The notes under the pieces were generated by a model. It saw only the letters and a program-made list of their open reading frames with translations. It did no database searches and had not been told where the DNA came from. DNA of 64,000 bases from Pacificispira spongiicola. Its GTDB lineage: Bacteria; Pseudomonadota; Alphaproteobacteria; UBA8366; Aestuariispiraceae. Location of the stretch: positions 595,112-659,111 of the forward strand of contig NZ_JABBNT010000003.1 in assembly GCF_012926505.1 (NCBI RefSeq), read 5' to 3'. Shown here piece after piece: positions 38,317 through 49,817 of the stretch (within the stretch, counting starts at the first letter, position 1; each line of letters opens with the position of its first letter). The position numbers and the translations under genes are program-made.

Positions 38317-39384
38317 ATGACGCTTGAACTCAAGGGAATTGAGAAAACGGTCGGGGAGGAAGTCCATATCCACCCGACGGACCTGACGTTGGAGGCTGGC
38401 AGTTTCAATATCCTGCTGGGCACCACGCTGTCGGGGAAAACCACGCTGATGCAGTTGATGGCGGGGCTGGACCGTCCGACAGGCGGGCGGTTGTTCGTCG
38501 ATGGCCGGGATGTGACCGGTATGCGGGTCCAGGACCGCAATGTGTCCATGGTCTATCAGCAATTCATCAACTATCCGAACTGGTCCGTGTTCGAAAACAT
38601 CGCCTCGCCCCTGCGCGTCGCGAAGGTATCGGAATCGGAAATCAAAGCGCGCGTCGGCCAAATGGCGGAGCTGTTGAAACTGTCGGCCATGCTGGACCGC
38701 CGGCCGTCGGAACTGTCCGGCGGACAGCAGCAGCGCACGGCCATGGCCCGCGCGCTGGTGAAGGATTCGGGCCTGTTGCTGTTGGACGAGCCGCTGGCCA
38801 ACCTGGATTTCAAATTGCGCGAGGAATTGCGCGAGGAATTGCCGAAGCTGTTCGCCGACCGGGACTGCGTCGTGGTTTACGCGACGACCGAACCGACGGA
38901 AGCCCTGTTGCTGGGTGGGAAGACGGCGACCCTGCATGAAGGCCGCGTGACGCAATTCGGAACCACGGGCGATATCTACCGTACCCCCAAGGACGTGATC
39001 AGCGCCAAGGTATTTTCCGAGCCGCCGATCAACACAGCGACAATCCGCAAGCATGACGGGCGGATCACGCTCGGCGCGGTGGCGAGTTGGGATCCTCCCG
39101 CCCATCTTGCCGCCGTGCCGGACGGGGATTATGAACTGGGCCTTCGGCCGCATCATATCTCGCCGGTGCCGGGGGAAGGTCGCGATGTAAAGATCGCGGG
39201 AGAAGTTCTGGTCACGGAACTCAGCGGGTCCGAAAGCACCGTCCATATCCGCGTCGGGAACGAAACCTGGGTGTCCCTGTCGCACGGCATCCATGCCTTC
39301 AATGTCGGGGCGACGGCGGAACTCTACGCCGATATGCGCCACGCCTATTATTTCGGGGCGGATGGCGCCCTGATCGCCGGATAA
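38317..39384 (+). CDS. glpS: Glycerol ABC transporter ATPase GlpS
   Basis: This 355-residue ATPase has an altered Walker A loop, GTTLSGKTT (35-43), a good signature LSGGQQQR (133-140), and Walker B LLLLDEPLANLD with Glu158. The usual switch histidine is missing: the segment reads VVYATTEPTEA, with Thr191 where TxHD-type proteins have His. A TOBE-like C-terminal domain follows. It pairs with GlpT, whose signature is degenerate instead, so the dimer should have one sound and one weak ATP site. It starts 177 bp after glpV and ends 11 bp before glpT. Confidence 0.93.
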   Translation: MTLELKGIEKTVGEEVHIHPTDLTLEAGSFNILLGTTLSGKTTLMQLMAGLDRPTGGRLFVDGRDVTGMRVQDRNVSMVYQQFINYPNWSVFENIASPLRVAKVSESEIKARVGQMAELLKLSAMLDRRPSELSGGQQQRTAMARALVKDSGLLLLDEPLANLDFKLREELREELPKLFADRDCVVVYATTEPTEALLLGGKTATLHEGRVTQFGTTGDIYRTPKDVISAKVFSEPPINTATIRKHDGRITLGAVASWDPPAHLAAVPDGDYELGLRPHHISPVPGEGRDVKIAGEVLVTELSGSESTVHIRVGNETWVSLSHGIHAFNVGATAELYADMRHAYYFGADGALIAG

Positions 39385-39395
39385 GGAGGGGGCCG

Positions 39396-40472
39396 ATGGC
39401 AAAAATCACGCTCGACGGCATCCGCCACAGCTATATGGAAAACCCGGTCGAAGAAGCGGATTGGGCGTTGAAGCAGGTCGATCTGACCTGGGACGACGGC
39501 GGCGCCTATGCCTTGCTGGGGCCGTCCGGCTGCGGGAAGACGACACTGCTCAACATCATCTCCGGCCTTCTGCGGCCCCGGCGCGGCAGCATTCTGTTCG
39601 ACGAGACGGATGTCACGCCTCTGCCGCCGGATCAGCGTCATATCGCGCAGGTGTTTCAGTTCCCCGTCGTCTACGACACGATGACTGTCTATGACAATCT
39701 GGCCTTTCCCCTGCGCAATCGCGGGGTCGATCCGGCGACGGTCGATAAGCGGGTTCGAGAAGTCGCGGAATTCATCGACATGTCCCACCGCCTGAAGGAA
39801 CGGGCGAAGGGCCTGACCGCCGACGGGAAGCAGAAGATTTCCCTGGGCCGCGGTCTGGTTCGGACGGACGTGAACGTCATCATGTTCGACGAACCGCTGA
39901 CCGTCATCGACCCGCATCTGAAATGGCAGCTTCGCTCCAAGCTGAAGGAGCTGCATCAGCGGGTGAAGCGGACGATGATTTATGTGACCCATGACCAGAC
40001 GGAAGCGCTGACCTTCGCGGATAAGGTCGTGGTGATGAATCTGGGCGAGGTGGTGCAGGTCGGCACGCCGGTCGAACTGTTCGAAAAGCCGCACCACACC
40101 TTCGTCGGCCACTTTATCGGCTCGCCGGGGATGAATGTGCTGCCCTGCGCGCTGGACAACGGAAAACCGATCCTGGCCGGACAGCCGGTCGCCATCGCCA
40201 ATCAAGCGAAGGGAACGGACGGGAAAAGCCTGGAAATCGGCATTCGCCCGGAATTCGTCAGTTTCAGTGGCCCAAATGAAGAGGGGGGCCTGCCGGTGCA
40301 GATTTCGAAGGTCAGCGATGCCGGCCGGTTCCGTATCGTGGAAACGAAATGCGACGGCCAGACGGTTCGCCTGCTGGTCGGTGAAGGCAAGGAAATCCCC
40401 AGCGACGGCGCACGGTTGCGCTTCGATCCGGCGAATACGCGATTGTATGCCGACGGCTGGCTGGCGGAATAG
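39396..40472 (+). CDS. glpT: Glycerol ABC transporter ATPase GlpT
   Basis: This 358-residue ATPase has a normal Walker A GPSGCGKTT (42-50), Walker B VIMFDEPLTVID with Glu166, and the switch histidine His199 in YVTHDQTEA. The signature motif is degenerate: LTADGKQK (140-147) where LSGGQxQR is expected. This complements GlpS, which has a good signature but lacks the switch histidine. A C-terminal regulatory domain is present. The name here follows the GlpSTPQV system and is not the glycerol-3-phosphate antiporter of enteric bacteria. Confidence 0.93.
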   Translation: MAKITLDGIRHSYMENPVEEADWALKQVDLTWDDGGAYALLGPSGCGKTTLLNIISGLLRPRRGSILFDETDVTPLPPDQRHIAQVFQFPVVYDTMTVYDNLAFPLRNRGVDPATVDKRVREVAEFIDMSHRLKERAKGLTADGKQKISLGRGLVRTDVNVIMFDEPLTVIDPHLKWQLRSKLKELHQRVKRTMIYVTHDQTEALTFADKVVVMNLGEVVQVGTPVELFEKPHHTFVGHFIGSPGMNVLPCALDNGKPILAGQPVAIANQAKGTDGKSLEIGIRPEFVSFSGPNEEGGLPVQISKVSDAGRFRIVETKCDGQTVRLLVGEGKEIPSDGARLRFDPANTRLYADGWLAE

Positions 40473-40483
40473 GGAGAGGCACG

Positions 40484-41347
40484 ATGAACAAGACAGTCAA
40501 TCAAAAGGCCTGGCTCTTCGTCCTGCCGGTTTTCGTTCTGGTCGCCTTCAACGCCATCATCCCGTTGATGACGGTGGTGAACTATTCCGTTCAGGAAACC
40601 TTCGGCGACAACACGTTCTTCTGGTCCGGTGTGTTGTGGTTCGAGGAGGTGCTGAATTCCGAACGCTTCCACGACAGCCTGTTCCGGCAGTTGATGTTCA
40701 CCTTCTCCATTCTAGCGATCGAAATCCCATTGGGTATCGCCATTGCGCTGACCATGCCGCGCAAGGGGCCGTGGGTACCGGTTTGCCTCGTCCTCATGGC
40801 CTTGCCGTTGCTGATTCCGTGGAACGTGGTCGGCGCGATGTGGAACATCTTCGCCCTGCCGGATATCGGCTTTCTGGGCTATGTCCTGAATGCATTGGGC
40901 TTCGACTACAACTTCACGCGTCAACCCGGGGATGCGTGGTTCACGCTGATCCTAATGGATGTCTGGCATTGGACTTCACTGGTCGTGCTGCTGTCCTATG
41001 CCGGGTTGGTGTCGATCCCCGACGCCTATTATCAGGCGGCGAAGATCGACGGGGCGAAGGGATGGGCCATCTTCCGCCATATCCAATTGCCGAAGATGAA
41101 GCGCGTCCTGACCATCGCGGTGCTGCTGCGCTTCATGGACAGTTTCATGATCTATACCGAGGCATCGGTGCTGACCGGCGGCGGCCCGGGGAATTCAACC
41201 ACGGTTCTGTCCATCGATCTGGTGAAGATCGCGCTGGGTCAGTTCGATCTGGGCCCGGCGGCGGCGATGTCGCTGATCTATTTCCTGATCATCCTGCTGC
41301 TCAGCTGGGTGTTTTACACGCTGATGATGCGGAACGAGGAGAGCTGA
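40484..41347 (+). CDS. glpP: Glycerol ABC transporter permease GlpP
   Basis: This 287-residue inner-membrane protein has six predicted helices, beginning with AWLFVLPVFVLVAFNAIIPL. Its EAA docking loop is YYQAAKIDGAKGWAIFRHIQ followed by LPKMKR. It belongs to the MalF-like permease group and pairs with GlpQ. It starts 11 bp after glpT and ends 3 bp before glpQ, in the middle of the glycerol import operon. Confidence 0.93.
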   Translation: MNKTVNQKAWLFVLPVFVLVAFNAIIPLMTVVNYSVQETFGDNTFFWSGVLWFEEVLNSERFHDSLFRQLMFTFSILAIEIPLGIAIALTMPRKGPWVPVCLVLMALPLLIPWNVVGAMWNIFALPDIGFLGYVLNALGFDYNFTRQPGDAWFTLILMDVWHWTSLVVLLSYAGLVSIPDAYYQAAKIDGAKGWAIFRHIQLPKMKRVLTIAVLLRFMDSFMIYTEASVLTGGGPGNSTTVLSIDLVKIALGQFDLGPAAAMSLIYFLIILLLSWVFYTLMMRNEES

Positions 41348-41350
41348 GCC

Positions 41351-42148
<798 letters not shown>

Positions 42149-42163
42149 GGGAGGGCTGGTCCC

Positions 42164-42445
42164 ATGAACATGACCTGGATGGCCTGGACCTGGCCGACAG
42201 CCGCCTTCTTCGTCTTCATTGCCTGCTGTCTGGCGACGATGACGGTCCTGGAACTGAAACGTCCCGGCGGCGCGCCCCGGCGCGGCATTCTGGGCCTGGA
42301 CACGACGCGCGGAGACCGGCTGTTCATCTGGCTATTGGGCAGCGCCTTCATTTTCCTGTTCTGGCTCGGCTTCTTCGGAACGCCGCTCTATGCCCCGCTC
42401 GCCATCGCGTTGTGTTGGGGTTTTGTGACATTCCGCTGGGTGTGA
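42164..42445 (+). CDS. Small membrane protein of the DUF2160 type
   Basis: This 93-residue protein has about three hydrophobic helices (WPTAAFFVFIACCLATMTVL, FIWLLGSAFIFLFWLGFFG and APLAIALCWGFVTFRWV). Proteins of this family usually follow the glycerol ABC permease genes, as here. The role is unknown; an accessory membrane subunit of the importer is plausible. The ATG at 42164 is 15 bp after glpQ. Confidence 0.85.
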   Translation: MNMTWMAWTWPTAAFFVFIACCLATMTVLELKRPGGAPRRGILGLDTTRGDRLFIWLLGSAFIFLFWLGFFGTPLYAPLAIALCWGFVTFRWV

Positions 42446-42493
42446 AAAGCAGCCATTGACGCCGGTTGAGCGTCCCGGCTAAGTGCCCGGGCG

Positions 42494-43714
42494 ATGAACC
42501 GATCCGTCCTGAAAGATTACCGTCTTTGGTGTTTGGCCGTCGCCGAGACCTTGGTCTGGGCGGGGTTCTATTATTTCTTCCCGGCCATGCTGCTGCGCTG
42601 GGAAGGGGATTTCGGGTGGACGCGAGGAGAAACCACCTTGGCCGCGACCTGCGCGCTGGTGACCTCCGCCCTCGCGGCACCCCGGATCGGGCGTTTGATC
42701 GACGGCGACCGGGGTCGATTGGTCCTGACCGGCAGCGCGGTTATGGGGGCCTTTCTGTTGATCGCCCTGACACAAGTCGACAGTCGACCGGCCTTTATCG
42801 CGGTCTGGGTCGGCCTCGGCCTTGCGATGGGCGGCTGTCTTTATGAACCCTGTTTCGCCTTCCTGACCCATCAGCGCGGCGGCAATGCCGGTCCCGCGAT
42901 CACCGTCATCACCCTGGTGGCGGGATTCGCCGGTAGCCTGTCCTTTCCGCTATCCAACGCCATCGCGGATATGGCCGGGTGGCGCAGCGCGGCGCTGGCC
43001 TTTGCCGGGATGGTGCTGGTGGTCGCGGTGCCTCTGTTCTGGATCGGCACGGCAATGCGCGATGGGGAAGGACCACTGCCGCACGAACGGGGCGGGCACG
43101 GCGCATCGGCATTGAAACACGCGATGCGGCGTCCCGTTTTCTGGCTGCTGGCGATCGGCTTTTCGACAATCGCGCTCAATCACGGGATGATCGTCAATCA
43201 CCTGCTGCCGCTGCTTGCCGAACGGCAGGTCGACGGCACGGTCGCTGTTGCGGCGATCTCGCTGATCGGGGTGCTGCAGGTCGTCGGGCGAATCGTCATG
43301 ATCCTGGCGGAACGCCGCGTCGGCATGGTGGGAATCTGTGGGGCCAGCTTTCTGGTCATCGCAGTGGCGGGCGTTCTATTGTCCGCGGCCTATTGGGGAC
43401 CGGTCGGCGGCGCGGTCGCCTTGCTGTTCTGTTTCGTGACCCTGCAGGGCGCGGGCTATGGCGTGACCAGTATTACGCGGCCGGTCGTGACCGCGCAGTT
43501 GTTGGGACGCCGCGGCTTCGGCAGCATTTCCGGCGCGATGGCGCTTCCCTTCGTCGCCTGCACCGCGATTTCTCCATCGGTCGGTAGCGCGATCTGGTCC
43601 TGGGGAGGCTACGGTGTTTTAACCGTCGGTCTCGTATTCTTGATCCTGTTCGGCTTTCTTTGCTTCACCATCGCCGTCTATAGTGCGAAACGTCTTCCTG
43701 ACCCGCCCGCCTAA
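42494..43714 (+). CDS. Major facilitator superfamily transporter
   Basis: This 406-residue inner-membrane protein has about 12 transmembrane helices in two halves. It shows the MFS cytoplasmic loop pattern (APRIGRLIDGDRGRLVLTG) and FDRWTRGET-like features near the start (DFGWTRGETTLAATCALV), as in the oxalate/monocarboxylate group. It starts about 50 bp after DUF2160 and could be read with the glp operon, but nothing ties it to glycerol. Its stop lies 19 bp before the TauE gene. The substrate is unknown. Confidence 0.87.
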   Translation: MNRSVLKDYRLWCLAVAETLVWAGFYYFFPAMLLRWEGDFGWTRGETTLAATCALVTSALAAPRIGRLIDGDRGRLVLTGSAVMGAFLLIALTQVDSRPAFIAVWVGLGLAMGGCLYEPCFAFLTHQRGGNAGPAITVITLVAGFAGSLSFPLSNAIADMAGWRSAALAFAGMVLVVAVPLFWIGTAMRDGEGPLPHERGGHGASALKHAMRRPVFWLLAIGFSTIALNHGMIVNHLLPLLAERQVDGTVAVAAISLIGVLQVVGRIVMILAERRVGMVGICGASFLVIAVAGVLLSAAYWGPVGGAVALLFCFVTLQGAGYGVTSITRPVVTAQLLGRRGFGSISGAMALPFVACTAISPSVGSAIWSWGGYGVLTVGLVFLILFGFLCFTIAVYSAKRLPDPPA

Positions 43715-43733
43715 TCTTTCCGGAGCACGCCCC

Positions 43734-44564
43734 ATGAGTTTTGAGTTCGACATCGCCTTCCTGCTGCCTTTTGCCATTGCATTGATTGCGACCGGCGCGG
43801 TGGCGGGTACATTGGCCGGCTTGTTAGGCGTGGGCGGCGGGATCGTCATCGTGCCGATTCTGGTGTTGCTGTTCCCCTATTTCGGTATTCCGGAAGACAT
43901 CCGTATGCATTTGGCGGTCGGAACCTCGCTGGCGACCATCGTGCCGACGGGACTTTCTTCCGCACGATCCCATTGGCGGCGCGGCGGGGTGGACCCGGAA
44001 TTGCTGAAGCTGCTGGGGCCGTGGGTCGTTCTGGGCGTGTTGATCGGTGTCGTGATCGGCGCGCGCGCAGGCGGCGACGCGTTGCGGTCGGTCTTTGCCG
44101 CGGTCGCCGCCTTGGTCGCCGCGCAAATGGCGTTTGGTCGCGAAGGTATGCAAATCGCCGACAAGCTGCCGTCTTGGCCGGGGCGTGCCTTGATGGGCGG
44201 CTTCATCGGCGGATTCAGCGTCGTTATGGGGATCGGCGGTGGGACGTTGGGCGTGACCAGCATGACCCTGTTCGGGGTGCCGATCCGGCGGGCCGTCGGG
44301 ACGGCGGCGGCGCTGGGGCCGATCATCGCGCTGCCGGGCGTGGTGGGTTTCATCATCGCGGGATTGGGCGAACCGGATCTGCCGCCCTACAGCCTCGGCT
44401 ATGCGAATCTCGTCGCCTTTGCCATGATCGTGCCGTCGACCATCCTTTTCGCACCGGTCGGGGCGAAGCTGGCGCATACCATTTCACCGAAATTGCTGCG
44501 TAAGGCCTTTGCGCTGTTCCTGTTCGTCACCGCCTGCCGGATGGCGTGGTCGGTCCTGACCTGA
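43734..44564 (+). CDS. TauE/SafE-family anion exporter
   Basis: This 276-residue membrane protein has about eight helices and the paired family motifs LLGVGGGIVIVPIL and VMGIGGGTLGVTSM at the start of each half. Members export sulfite, sulfoacetate or related organosulfur anions. The ATG at 43734 follows GGAG. It closely follows the MFS gene and converges with a serine protease gene. No sulfur-metabolism genes are nearby, so the substrate is open. Confidence 0.88.
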   Translation: MSFEFDIAFLLPFAIALIATGAVAGTLAGLLGVGGGIVIVPILVLLFPYFGIPEDIRMHLAVGTSLATIVPTGLSSARSHWRRGGVDPELLKLLGPWVVLGVLIGVVIGARAGGDALRSVFAAVAALVAAQMAFGREGMQIADKLPSWPGRALMGGFIGGFSVVMGIGGGTLGVTSMTLFGVPIRRAVGTAAALGPIIALPGVVGFIIAGLGEPDLPPYSLGYANLVAFAMIVPSTILFAPVGAKLAHTISPKLLRKAFALFLFVTACRMAWSVLT

Positions 44565-44586
44565 CGGATTAATTTCCGCCGGAGGG

Positions 44587-45471
44587 TCAGTCGTCGCTGC
44601 TGGTAGGGGTCGGTTGCACCGGCCCGCGCCCGCTGCGTTGATGGTTCGCGGCGAAACGGGGATTTTCCTCCGTCTCGCGGATCACCCGTTCGATCAATTG
44701 CAGGATCGTGTGGATCGGCACCGCCGTGTTGGTCATGGTGCCGTCGGTCAGCGGCACATGGGTCGCGCTGTTCAATCCGATAATGTCCAAACCGCGCGAC
44801 GTCGCCACGGTGATCGGCGCGCCGGAATCTCCGCCGACGATGGCGCAGCTATGGCTCAGCAACTCGCCCTGTCCCAGGAAGCGTTCGATCCGGCATTCCT
44901 TGTCGACGGAAATCGCATGCGCCCTGTCGCGCGGATAGCCGGACAAATAGAAAAACCGGCTTTCCGTCGTCATGCGGTCCAGAAGCTCGGGCGTCAGCGT
45001 GCGGAAACCCAGATACCCCGTCTTGCGGCCGATCGGCTCCTGCAGGACGACCAAGGCCCAGTCATGTTCCATATTCGACGGATCGGCCCAAAGTTCCCCC
45101 TGAAATCCCGGCGCCGGGATCAATTGGACGGCGGTCGAATGGGCGACGAATTCGCCGCGTTGATATCCGGCGACGAAATGCACCAAGCCCGGCGCGACAT
45201 AGCGCTTCGTCGATCGGTAATAGAGACAGTGGGCGGCGGTCAGCACCACGCGTTCGCCGACAAGCGCCCCGGTACAGTGGGACCGCGTACCGACGCCGCT
45301 GATATTCACGCGGCCGACCGCGCTCCAGGGATATTTGGAGGCATCGACAACGATACGGTTGGTGGTCGTGACGTCTAAATCTGCTTCGTCCGCATGGACC
45401 GAAAGGGCACCGTAACAGAGGGTGGCCAATGCGATAAGAAGGGCACGGAATGCCTGTTGCGCTGTGTTCAT
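44587..45471 (-). CDS. Secreted trypsin-like (S1) serine protease
   Basis: This 294-residue protein begins with a Sec signal peptide (AFRALLIALATLCYGALSVHA). The S1 catalytic triad is complete: His81 in VLTAAHC, Asp137 in EHDWALVVL and Ser216 in IVGGDSGAPI. Cysteines at CTG/AAHC and near CRIER could form disulfides. Bacterial members act in the periplasm or outside the cell. It stands alone, divergent from a large hybrid kinase, with a disordered C-terminal tail. The target is unknown. Confidence 0.9.
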   Translation of the reverse strand: MNTAQQAFRALLIALATLCYGALSVHADEADLDVTTTNRIVVDASKYPWSAVGRVNISGVGTRSHCTGALVGERVVLTAAHCLYYRSTKRYVAPGLVHFVAGYQRGEFVAHSTAVQLIPAPGFQGELWADPSNMEHDWALVVLQEPIGRKTGYLGFRTLTPELLDRMTTESRFFYLSGYPRDRAHAISVDKECRIERFLGQGELLSHSCAIVGGDSGAPITVATSRGLDIIGLNSATHVPLTDGTMTNTAVPIHTILQLIERVIRETEENPRFAANHQRSGRGPVQPTPTSSDD

Positions 45472-45654
45472 AGGCTCGTCCCGTGCGTTCTTTAAAAGGA
45501 ATTAACCGTTCGGAAAGCTAAATTTGATATAATGGAGTATGGCGGGGAAGTCCATCCACCTTGACGGGAGGGCAAGGGAAGGTTCGGCTACTGCGGGTAT
45601 GCGACTTTCCGGAGTGTGCTTGCCGGAGTCTGATTGTACGGGGTAGGAAGCCGA

Positions 45655-48600
45655 ATGCCGGAAAAAGCGTCCGCAATCGCCGCCAAACTTCGACTGTCGA
45701 TATCGGTTCTGGTCGGACTGGTCCTACTGTCTTGTGCGATATACGGCATTCAGGAAGTGGAAGGTATTCTGTCCGGGCGATTGTTGTCGCAATCCATCCG
45801 GCAGACATATCCAGCCAGTCTGATAGCCTTTTCAATTTTGGCCGCCAGCCTTTTCATCCTGCATCGATCCGAAACGGCGTCGGGGCGCATGCCGGTATCG
45901 ACGAATGGCGCGCGGATCGTGTCCGGCTTGGTTGCGGGCACCGCGGTGGTTTTCCTCGTTGCAAAGTTCGCTGATTTAGGCGGGCGCTTCTGCGTGGTCG
46001 GCACCTTCGATCTGCGTACCCTGTTCGAAGCGCCTGCGACGGCGATCGGTTTGGGAGTCTTGGGGCTGGTGCTTGCCGTTCCGATCCCGTCACGTCGTTA
46101 TAACGGTGTCGTTTCGGGAATTGCCGGCGGGGTACTGATTTTCCTGGCGGTATCCGGCACCGTGACGGACGCGATGGAGATGACCCCCTATCTTCCCGCC
46201 AATTTACACAGCGTCGCCCCGCCGTTCAGCCGGTTTGCGCTCTTTCTTCTGGGGGCGGCGACGACGGCGGCGACGGCGCGGTCCGCATTGCTGAACGACG
46301 TGCGGTTTCGGCACGTGTTGCCGGGGTCCGTTATCGTCTTGTGCGGCTTGATTGCGACCTTTCTTGCCTGGCAAATCGTCTATTCGCAGCAATGGCGTGC
46401 CGAGGAGCGGGAGGTCGCGCTAGAGACCCGTACCGCCATCCAAGGCCTGTCCGCGCGGATCGAACACCAGGTCGAAGGCGTGCAACGGATGGCCGCCCGA
46501 TGGGGACTGGCGGACGGCCTGAATCAAGCATTGTGGCATCCCGATGCGGAAACCTTCCTGCGCGACTATCCGGCGGTTGTGGCCCTTGCGACCATGACGC
46601 CGGACGGCGGCATTCGGGATTTTGAAGGCAGTGGCGTGCTTCCGGAAGACGCGATCCAAAATCTCGAAGCTGCGGTTGCCGGGTCCGGGGCTTTGGGATG
46701 GTCGCTTGCGTTGAAATCGGCGGTATTTCCCCGAACCGTTCCGTTGCCGGATGGCCGGACAGGACTGTTGGTGGTTCAGCCGGTCTTGCGCGGCGATACG
46801 GTTCCGGGAGTCTATCTTGCCGTTATCGACCTTGATCGCATTACCCAAAATTTCAGGGCGAATTCGATCGGTTTCCACTTGTCCTTTCTATTGATCGGTC
46901 CGGATAAAGGGGAATTCCGATTCGGGCAGCCTGAATTCGATCAGGACCGGGCCAGTTTGGAACTCGTTCCGACATTGGGGCCTGCCTGGCATCTTTATGT
47001 CATGCCGGCGGAGGATGGAACATTCGGTAACGTTCCATGGTTTTCCGAAGCGGTGCTGCTGTTCGGCCTGTTGATGACGGCGCTCCTGGCGCGTTCGAAC
47101 GCTCTATCGGCGGCGGCGGAACGCCATCAACGGGAGGCGGAAACAGCGCTGCGCGATTTCGAGGCCGTTGCGGAGGCACGGCGCGCCGCCGACGAGCGGC
47201 TGACCGTCGCGCTGGAATCCCTGAATGAAGGTTTCGTGCTGTATGACAGCGATGACCGCCTTGTCCTCTACAATTCCCGCTATGCGGAGATTTATAGCGA
47301 CAGTAAGAAATATATCGAGATCGGGGCCAAGTTCGAGGACATCATCCGATACGGTTTGGACAATGGCCAATATACCGTCGACCCGAACGACGAGGCGGCG
47401 AAGGAAGCCTTTCTGAAAGAACGCCTGCGCGCGCATCTGGAACCCGGCGCCCCCATGCTGCAAAAGCTGAATGACGGCCGGTGGCTTCGGATCGAGGAAC
47501 GCACCACGCCGGAAGGCGGGGTGGTCGGTTTCCGCGTCGACGTCACCGAACTGGTAGAGCGCGAAAAACAGCTTGAAGAAGCCTTGGAGGCGTTGGCCCA
47601 GACCGAAGACGTCCTGAAAACCGCGATCGATTCCATTTCCGAAGGGATGGTCGTGTTCGACGCGGATGACCGAATGGTCCTGTGCAACGCCGAATACATG
47701 ACCTATTTCGGTGATCTGGGGGGGCAGGTTAAGCCGGGCGTTACTTATGAAACGCTCGTGCGGTTGGCGGTAGAGGCCGGGACGGTCCTGATCGATGCCG
47801 ACGACCGGGCGACCCTGGATTCCTATATCGGCGATCGGTTGCGCGCCTATCGGCAGGGCGAGGGGTCGGACATCGTCCGGTTTGCCGACGGGCGTCATAT
47901 CCAATTCGTGGATCGACGGACGAAGCTGGGGGGCCGGATCGGGCTGCGCATCGACGTTACGGAAATCGCCGAGAGAGAAGCCCGCATGGCCGAGGCGCAG
48001 GCGAAGGTCGAAGAAGCGCAGCGTCTGGCGGGGATCGGCGACTTCGAATATCTGTTCGCGGAAGAACGGTTTACGCGCATGTCCGCGCAGGTATTCGAAA
48101 TCTTCGATTTGGACCCGGACTCTCGCGGCGACATTTGGGATTTCCACAGGCTGTCCGCCCATGTCGCCAGACCGGGGCGGCGGCGGGTCGCCAGTCGCCC
48201 GGATGATGTGGCGGCGTCTCTTGCGGATTATAACGATGAATATCGCATCCAATGCCGGGACGGGTCCGAACGCTATATCCAGGAGCGGGGCCAGCGCATT
48301 TACGACGCGAACGGTACATGTGTCGGCGTCGGCGGCACCTTCCAGGACGTGACCCAGCGGGCGCGGGCGGAACAGGACCTGACCCGGATCGTTGCGGAAC
48401 AGCGGGAAAATCAACATCGTTTGGAAAGTCAGAGTGCCGAACTGATCGACATGGCGCGCGATATCGCGGAGGCGCGAGATCAGGCGGAGGCGGCGACCCG
48501 TGCAAAGTCGGAATTCCTGGCGGCGATGAGTCATGAAATCCGGACGCCGATGAATGGCGTTCTGGGGATGATGAGCCTTATCCTGGACAGCGACCTGACC

Positions 48601-49764
48601 GCCGAACAACGGCGGTTCGCCCTGATCGCACAGCAGTCAGCGTCCGATCTGCTCACGATTCTGAACGATATCCTCGACTTCTCGAAACTGGAGGCCGGAC
48701 GGATCGATCTTGAGGAACGGGACTTCGATCTGACGCATGTCGCCGGTGGTGTTGTGGACCTCCTCATGCCGCTGGCGGAAGATAAGCGGCTATCACTGTC
48801 GATCCTGCAGGACGACCCCGACATGCCGCGGGTCTTCAGGGGGGACGCGACCCGCCTGAGACAGATTCTGTTCAACCTTGTCGGCAATGCGATCAAGTTC
48901 ACGATGGAAGGCTACGTGCTGATCCGGATCGGCGCCCGGCCGGAACCCGTATCCGACCATCCGTCCCGTCACCGTGTCGAAATACAGGTGGAAGATACCG
49001 GGATCGGCATTCCGGACTCGGCGAAAGGAAAACTGTTCAACAGCTTCACTCAGGCGGATTCGTCGACGTCCCGGCAGTTCGGCGGCACCGGCTTGGGGTT
49101 GGCGATTTGCCGGCAGCTTGTCGATCTGATGGAAGGGACGATCGACTTCGAAAGTACGGAAGGGGAAGGGTCGACCTTTCGCTTCACTGTCGTCTTGGAT
49201 TTGGGCGATCCAGGAGCGGTGGCCGCCGCCAGAACCGCGACTTTGACGAAACGCCAAGAGACCCCAGGATTGTTCCTGCTGCTGGTCGAAGACAACAAGG
49301 TGAACCAGGTGGTCATCGGCACGATGTTGGAAAAAATGGGCCATCGGTTCGAACTCGCGGAAAATGGCGTGGAGGCGATTCAGGCCCTTCGGAAGCAGAC
49401 CTACGACCTGGTCCTGATGGATGTTCAAATGCCGGAAATGGACGGGCCGACGGCGACGCAATGGATCCGCGCCTCCGGTCAGGATTGGGCGGATGTTCCC
49501 ATCATTGCGTTGACTGCGAATGCCCTGTCCGAACACCGCGAACGCTATCTTGCGGCAGGGATGTCCGATTACGTGTCGAAGCCGGTGTCCCTGGACGATT
49601 TGAGCGCCGCCATCGCGCGGCAAACGGGAACGGTTCCGCGCCGGTCGTCCGATGACCGAGAATCCGGTACTGCCGGAGAGGACGATCCGGGGAGAGATGA
49701 TGCGCTTTCCGAAGAGGCCGAAGCGGCCTTGGCGGATTTGCTGGGCGATATAGATTCCTTGTGA
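45655..49764 (+). CDS. Hybrid sensor histidine kinase with multi-span N-terminus, CHASE-like and three PAS domains
   Basis: This 1369-residue protein has a membrane block of about seven helices (residues 10-245), a periplasmic CHASE-like domain (about 250-455, [20 protein letters not shown] at its start), another helix (about 460-480) and two PAS_7-like domains with near-repeat motifs ([18 protein letters not shown] and [18 protein letters not shown]). A third PAS domain, HisKA with His960 in [12 protein letters not shown], HATPase, and a receiver with Asp1256 in [13 protein letters not shown] follow. No Hpt domain is seen; the acidic tail is not one. The ATG follows GGGGTAGGAAG. The signal and output partner are unknown. 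Confidence 0.9.
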   Translation: MPEKASAIAAKLRLSISVLVGLVLLSCAIYGIQEVEGILSGRLLSQSIRQTYPASLIAFSILAASLFILHRSETASGRMPVSTNGARIVSGLVAGTAVVFLVAKFADLGGRFCVVGTFDLRTLFEAPATAIGLGVLGLVLAVPIPSRRYNGVVSGIAGGVLIFLAVSGTVTDAMEMTPYLPANLHSVAPPFSRFALFLLGAATTAATARSALLNDVRFRHVLPGSVIVLCGLIATFLAWQIVYSQQWRAEEREVALETRTAIQGLSARIEHQVEGVQRMAARWGLADGLNQALWHPDAETFLRDYPAVVALATMTPDGGIRDFEGSGVLPEDAIQNLEAAVAGSGALGWSLALKSAVFPRTVPLPDGRTGLLVVQPVLRGDTVPGVYLAVIDLDRITQNFRANSIGFHLSFLLIGPDKGEFRFGQPEFDQDRASLELVPTLGPAWHLYVMPAEDGTFGNVPWFSEAVLLFGLLMTALLARSNALSAAAERHQREAETALRDFEAVAEARRAADERLTVALESLNEGFVLYDSDDRLVLYNSRYAEIYSDSKKYIEIGAKFEDIIRYGLDNGQYTVDPNDEAAKEAFLKERLRAHLEPGAPMLQKLNDGRWLRIEERTTPEGGVVGFRVDVTELVEREKQLEEALEALAQTEDVLKTAIDSISEGMVVFDADDRMVLCNAEYMTYFGDLGGQVKPGVTYETLVRLAVEAGTVLIDADDRATLDSYIGDRLRAYRQGEGSDIVRFADGRHIQFVDRRTKLGGRIGLRIDVTEIAEREARMAEAQAKVEEAQRLAGIGDFEYLFAEERFTRMSAQVFEIFDLDPDSRGDIWDFHRLSAHVARPGRRRVASRPDDVAASLADYNDEYRIQCRDGSERYIQERGQRIYDANGTCVGVGGTFQDVTQRARAEQDLTRIVAEQRENQHRLESQSAELIDMARDIAEARDQAEAATRAKSEFLAAMSHEIRTPMNGVLGMMSLILDSDLTAEQRRFALIAQQSASDLLTILNDILDFSKLEAGRIDLEERDFDLTHVAGGVVDLLMPLAEDKRLSLSILQDDPDMPRVFRGDATRLRQILFNLVGNAIKFTMEGYVLIRIGARPEPVSDHPSRHRVEIQVEDTGIGIPDSAKGKLFNSFTQADSSTSRQFGGTGLGLAICRQLVDLMEGTIDFESTEGEGSTFRFTVVLDLGDPGAVAAARTATLTKRQETPGLFLLLVEDNKVNQVVIGTMLEKMGHRFELAENGVEAIQALRKQTYDLVLMDVQMPEMDGPTATQWIRASGQDWADVPIIALTANALSEHRERYLAAGMSDYVSKPVSLDDLSAAIARQTGTVPRRSSDDRESGTAGEDDPGRDDALSEEAEAALADLLGDIDSL

Positions 49765-49817
49765 CCGTCCTGTCTGGGTAATTGCCCCGGCAAACGAATC
49801 CATGCCAGGGTGCCGCC

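Noticed and set aside
36385..39402. A 1005-codon reading frame antisense to glpV and glpS
   Set aside because: It covers two well-supported genes on the other strand and has no recognisable domain; it is a codon-usage shadow.
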